A stretch of DNA of 64,000 nucleotides from Heterotrichella gracilis. Lineage: Eukaryota > Sar > Xanthophyceae > Tribonematales > Xanthonemataceae. The translations under genes were made by a program, and so were the position numbers. The stretch spans positions 124,001 through 188,000 of the forward strand of contig JAULBX010026718.1 in assembly GCA_032358255.1 (NCBI GenBank), given 5' to 3'. This document shows positions 59,201 to 64,000 of this stretch, in pieces. Under the pieces are notes generated by a model, which worked only from the letters and a program-made list of their open reading frames with translations, made no database searches and was not told where the DNA came from. Position 1 is the stretch's first letter; each line of letters begins with the position of its first letter.

Positions 59201-62200
59201 ACTGGGCAAAGGGGTAGGTATGCCCAGGGCTGCACGGGCTGATTAGGCCAACAGGATTTGAGATCAGGCAAACTCAGCCATTGGGGTGAAATGTGCAAGG
59301 ATGATACCTGCAGTGCATTCCATGAATCTACTGATTCTGGTAGTGGACTGCCTGGTTAGGTTTCATACATCCTAGACTTCCAGCAGTGACACAGATTGTG
59401 GGGATGGATGTGATGCTGCAACTGTTCAACATGTGCAGGGTCTGCGGTGTGTGTACCCTTTGGGAGGTGGACCAGGCTCTGTGGAGGTCGTCCCCTCTGA
59501 CCTTACTCGGCTCGAGGATGGGGAGTTCCTGAACGACACAGTCATCGACTTCTACATCAGGTGCCGAGATATTTCTTTGGGCTGCCTCCAGTCACTGCAA
59601 ATAATCAGAAAAAAGCACAGCTGATTTTCACAATCATTGCCAGCAGTACAGCCAGCAGGAACCCTTGCATAGTGTGCTCACCATCGGTTAATCACAATTT
59701 TCATTCAAAAGTTCTGGGCATGACAGCATGCAATGTGTGTTGTTCAGGTACATCGAGTACAACCTGCCAGAGGAGGACAGAAAGAGGTGCTATTTTTTCA
59801 ACACCTTCTTCTACAAGAAGCTGTCGGAGAAGGCTGAAGGGTCCAAAGCGGAGCAGGGTCAGAAAGGCTATGGGCGCGTGAAGAAGTGGACAAAGGTAAA
59901 TCTGGTCAGGTGCATGCATTCCTGGCTGAACAGCTGATGCGGCATGTGCGGATGAGTAATAACCACTCAAATAAAATCAACTCATCCTCTCTACAGACAC
60001 TTGTAAAAACATTACTGTTGCTAATTATAGGGTTTTTAAATATACTTGGCCACTGTCTTATGGCGTGAGCTGGTCTTTGGGTTGTAAGCCATCCATGTAA
60101 TCTAAGAATGGATGGGTCACTGTTGCAGGGGATTGACATCTTTGGCAAGGACTTCCTCTTTGTGCCCATCCATGATGCGCTGCACTGGAGCCTGCTGGTC
60201 ATCTGCTTCCCCAAGGAAAAGGCCAGCACCGAGGACTATGGGTTCATTCTCCACTTGGACTCACTGAAAGGTAGCTGAACGTTTACTGCGTGGATAACAA
60301 TTATGTTTTTTCCCCCACTGCATCATAAGCTGACCATGGCTCCTGTAATGCTGTACAACCGGCATGCTGGTCAAGTAAACTTGTGTCAGTTGATAAATTA
60401 TTGTCTTTGCAGGTTGCCACACGCCATATGGCATGGCTGGCCACGTCCGGTCATACCTGCAGCACGAGTGGCAAGCTCAGGTAGGCAACAGCAGGATGAT
60501 CAAAATGGCTGATGAGGTCATGCCAGTGTGTTGCTGGTGCATTGGAACATTCAGAAGAATGCAAGATAAATTGTTGAGATGTACAGATGCATGCACAACC
60601 AAGTTCAATACAAGTCAACTTGGCCGAGGGCTAAATTACACTGTGGCAATAAAGTGGAATGTATCATTTTCAGTTGGGTCGGATCCCTACCTTGCAGGCT
60701 CAAGTTCTGACTCAAATCTTGGTAGCCACAAAAAATATAACAGCCCTGACTTGACCCACTGTCTGTGCACAGCTGCTTGAAGAGGGCAGCACTGCCCATG
60801 CGTGGCAGCAGGCAAACCCTGGTTTGACCAAGGAGTTCACCCCCGACACCTTCCCCCACAAGAGCTGGAACAAGCTGGCCCAGCAGGACAACCACTGCGA
60901 CTGCGGGCTGTACCTCCTGGCGTACATCGAGTACTTCACTGCCCAGCTGCCGGATGACCTGGACTACAAGCTGTTCGACGCAAAGCTCAGGAGAGGTGCG
61001 CTATGCGCTGTGTTTCGTGGTTGTTAGTTGATGATTAGGTTACAGGCGTTTCAGCAGAGCAGGCAGACGAGCAGTCAGCCTTGCAGGCTTGCACTAACAG
61101 CCACCACTGTCTGGGCAGACCTTGGACCAATGATGTGGAGTGGTGCTTCAAGACCTTTAGTAATTAGGGCAGCATGATTTTGGAGCCTTGTTTAATGTGC
61201 TGCATTCTTTATGAGGGCAGCTGTTGGCATCATACCATGCATGGCAGGAACTCAATTTTAGTGTCCATCCCAATGAGGCTGTAGATGACCAAAACGGCAT
61301 GTACATCAATGCTAGGAAGCAGCATGTCCGTATGCTGCATTGGATTACACACCGAGCGCTCAATGTTTAAGCCTGCGTGCTGCAGATCCCGACGACACCC
61401 CAGCCCTGTTCTTCTTGAGCACAAGGTGGTTCCCTGAGAACAATGGGACCTTCCTGCGTGGCTTCCTAAAGAAGACCATCCTCGAGCAGTTCAGGTTTCA
61501 GGCCACAAACCCAGAAGCAGACGCAGTCACCCACGCTGCAACGCTGATTGCGGACTATGATGAGCAGGAGGAGAGGCGAGTGGTTACCATACATGCACTG
61601 GGTGTATGATGAGGAGTTTGATTGCAAGCCGTGATCACCTAATATATTATTATCTTGTAGACTACTTGGGGCAAGTCTTAGGTGGTAAGACGTAACCTTA
61701 GTCTTGTTGGTTGGTGAACAGTACAGGATGGTGTTCACATCTCCCCTCTTTTGACAGCGCCGGGTACACCATCTCCTCTCTTTTAACAGCGCCGGGTACA
61801 GGTCTCACCTCCACAGAGTTATCCTAAGCAAGGGTGAACACTGCACTTTGCACAACTGTCCATTTGTGAGCTGCCAGTGACGCGACTGTATTCATTCCCT
61901 CGTCTGTTCAGAAAGTCTGGGGGATTTCTCTGGTTAAGGCCATAGGAAAGTCTTGTGGGTCTTCTTAGTGCCATGGCGATGATATATATTTGTTGCATCT
62001 TGCAGGGGAGGCGTTTTAAGCCAAGCATTGTGCCATTTCTATTGGGAAATGACTGAGTACACTATTTGTTGTGCAGGGTGAAGTACAAGCTGCCAGCCAA
62101 CGTGCTTCCTGCCATTAGCGAGGAGTACGCTGTCTTTGCCAGCAAGTGGCAGGTGCGCCATGTCATGACAGCGGTAGCTGCTGGGGCACACTGGGGTTTT

Positions 62201-63730
62201 GGCATCCAACCGCAATGTGGTGCTGGTTTGTGGGCCACTTGCAGCAGTGGGCATGGTGATGGCGAGACCTGTTGCCGGGACCGTGCAGTTATGGTGTATT
62301 CCCATCAGACTGTGCATTTGCTATGTTACATGATGAACAGGCACAGATATAGCTGTGGGGGACACAGGGGAGTAGTCAAATACAGGTTGCCTACTAGGCG
62401 TTGGTTGCTATTGGCAAGGTGTTCGTGTGGAGAGGCGTAAGGCAGATTGGAAGGGTGGTTTGGTTTCAAAGTCTAGTACGCAAATCCCATGATTATTGAT
62501 GGAGTGCAACATCAATAAATAATGATAATAATAATACTATTGAGAGTAAAATAAATTCCAAAGTAAATCAACTCTATTACACAAACCACAGGAGCAGCGG
62601 GAGGAGCGCAAGCGCAAGCTTGAGGAAAGGCAGGCCAAGAATCCCAAGCGCAGAAAGGCAAACGCCAAGTTCAGGGTCAGTGACGATGACGACGAGGGAG
62701 ACAAGGTGGGTGCTGTTTGCTCGCAAATGACGACGCTCCACTTGGGGGCTACTTGGCAGTGTCATTGTATGGCAATCTCCACCACCTGCGTGCGGGCTGT
62801 GCTCATCTTCCTGGTGTAGGATGCAAACTGTGTTTGATATTGTAAATGCCATTATGAGTGTGGTTTCAATTGTAATTTTGGATGTAGCTGCATTGGCACA
62901 CTATGGGGATAGCCAGTGCCGTTATTGTGCTCACGCTGTGGCAACCGCTCTGCACCACAGGCTGGCGACCTGGAGGATGTGCACCTGGAATTGGATGAGG
63001 GCGCCGCGCCAGCGGACGCAGACGCCATGGCGCAGGATGTGGTTCAGTCTGGAGCAGCAGGGGCCAGCACCAGCAGCTCATCAGACGAGGAGGAGGACAG
63101 GGTGGGGGGCCACGGCTTTCATGTCATTACCCACCACCAGCATGATGGCCTTGTGGACGATGCTTGGGACCACGGCTCGCAAGGTGGGGTTGGGGGGGGG
63201 GGGGCGCGAAGGATTGCTGTCGGTGGAGGGGTGTGGCTGTGCTGGTGGTTTGGTGGTGGCATGGCAAGGCCAATGTATGAGGATGCGTTGAACTTTTTTC
63301 TCACACTGTGTACAAAACACCTTCCAATTTGCACAAGCCCTTGGCTGTTGGACTGGGATGAGGCTGACTTCCATTGCTGGAATGCACACCTTTACATACT
63401 TACTGCCGTGCAGGGGAAGCATCCTCTCCCCCACCTGGTCCCACCCAGGCCAGGGAGCATGCCTTCATCGGCATTGGCCCCCAGGAGGCGCCCCATTCAC
63501 CGCCACCTGGCTCAGGGCTGGACACGGCGCATGCCCTTGCGGAGGGCGCTGTCCAGTGGGTGGCTGGCGCCTTCCTCCCTGCAGACGACTTCGACGAGGG
63601 ACTGGAGGGTTCTGCTGGGGAGGCCTCTGCTGGCGATGCTCAAGTGCGCAGCCATACGCACTATGGCGAGGATGGGCGCGTGGAGAGCCGCAGCGAGGCG
63701 AATGTGCAGGCTGGTGAGTTTTTTCGTTGA
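56263..63730 (+). CDS. Ulp1/SENP-type SUMO protease with upstream zinc-finger-like motif
   Basis: Nineteen exons in phase, about 949 aa: 56263-56655, 56737-56871, 57009-57090, 57223-57330, 57429-57486, 57628-57691, 58049-58156, 58486-58653, 58931-59041, 59439-59560, 59748-59895, 60129-60270, 60413-60480, 60773-60995, 61386-61575, 62077-62152, 62592-62705, 62961-63183, 63414-63730. The C48 domain is clear: [50 protein letters not shown], catalytic HWSLLVI (His518), HLDSLKG (Asp543) and [10 protein letters not shown] (Gln607, Cys613). It removes SUMO or matures it, probably in the nucleus. N-terminal helices (residues 1-175) and a Cys motif (KKCKLCNKL, then [12 protein letters not shown]) precede it; basic and acidic tails follow. 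The exon 15 donor is GC. A GTGAGT at 63,714 could lead to further exons, so the 3' end is uncertain. Confidence 0.9.
56947..56970 (+). repeat. echo of SUMO protease exon 3 start
   Basis: TCAAATCGTTTGCCAGTCAC in the intron matches exon 3 (CAAAATCGTTTGCCAGGCAT at about 57,017). No telomere-like tract lies between. Confidence 0.65.
61735..61802 (+). repeat. tandem duplication of 32-33 bp in an intron
   Basis: Two near-identical units built on CTCTTTT(G/A)ACAGCGCCGGG, each containing an acceptor-like ACAG. It lies in the intron between SUMO protease exons 15 and 16. Confidence 0.8.
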
Positions 63731-64000
63731 TGTTGACCACCTCGCTATGCGTTGTATTCTTGGAAAAGACATTTATCTTTGGCTGTTGGTTGCATGTTGG
63801 CAGTGGCTTTGGCAAGAATTAAGGATACCATTTAATTTTTAATTTTTCCTTTTACTTTGCGCGCATCAAATGAGAAGCATTGAGAACAGTATCGTAATGC
63901 CAGCATATGCCAACGGTCGGTATACACATGTCGCCCTGGCACCTTACAAATGGTGCCAAGAAATGAAAACAGCATCCAGCCTGGCCAATGTTTGTGACAC
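63731..64000. other. window end, no further gene resolved
   Basis: AT-rich for this genome, either 3' flank or intron of the SUMO protease gene. No exon recognised. Confidence 0.4.

Overview
This window looks like nuclear DNA of a green alga (Chlorophyta, possibly Trebouxiophyceae). The genes are densely spliced and GC-rich. The proteins include plant-type families: a BOR-like borate exporter, a TrhO-like rhodanese, a Tat-targeted thylakoid-lumen protein, FIGNL1, a Barentsz-like protein, DUF1499 and DUF3054. Introns carry many short TTTAGGG/TTTTAGGG telomere-like tracts. Every exon chain given here was checked by hand for splice sites and phase; no transcript or database search was available.

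Layout. 0.45-5.35 kb (+): rhodanese-like protein. 5.35-17.98 kb: accessory, repeat-rich stretch on which the minus strand carries a decaying array of an unnamed exon family (four intact symmetric phase 1-1 exons of about 84 codons, one broken copy, and a second helical exon type in three copies). It also holds long inverted repeats, one MITE and an assembly gap inside a duplicated segment. 17.99-24.55 kb (-): borate transporter, 10 exons. 26.08-28.22 kb (-): RhoGAP protein with unresolved 5' end. 30.10-30.73 kb (+): intronless lumenal four-helix (PsbQ-like) candidate. 31.40-34.44 kb (+): GNAT acetyltransferase. 35.79-40.63 kb (-): FIGNL1-type AAA ATPase, 15 exons. 41.45-42.85 kb (+): CASC3/Barentsz-like EJC protein. 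43.64-43.85 kb (-): 69-aa membrane protein. 44.59-45.81 kb (+): unknown single-span protein. 46.59-47.90 kb (-): REXO4-like DEDDh exonuclease. 48.19-50.05 kb (+): ribosomal protein uS4 (RPS9). 51.03-51.77 kb (-): DUF1499. 52.01-54.59 kb (+): DUF3054. 56.26-63.73 kb (+): Ulp1/SENP-type SUMO protease.

How the genes relate. They are housekeeping genes of plastid, nucleus, cytoplasm and membrane, not a single pathway; several are in divergent pairs with short shared upstream regions (40.6/41.5, 43.9/44.6, 47.9/48.2, 51.8/52.0 kb).

The most unusual signal is structural. Again and again, an intron holds a partial copy (an 'echo') of the edge of the neighbouring exon, splice site included, and the echo is often joined to telomere-like repeats. 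I see this in the rhodanese, borate transporter, GNAT, FIGNL1, uS4 and SUMO-protease genes and throughout the unnamed exon array. I know of no named mechanism for it; telomerase- or microhomology-associated break repair is one possible explanation.
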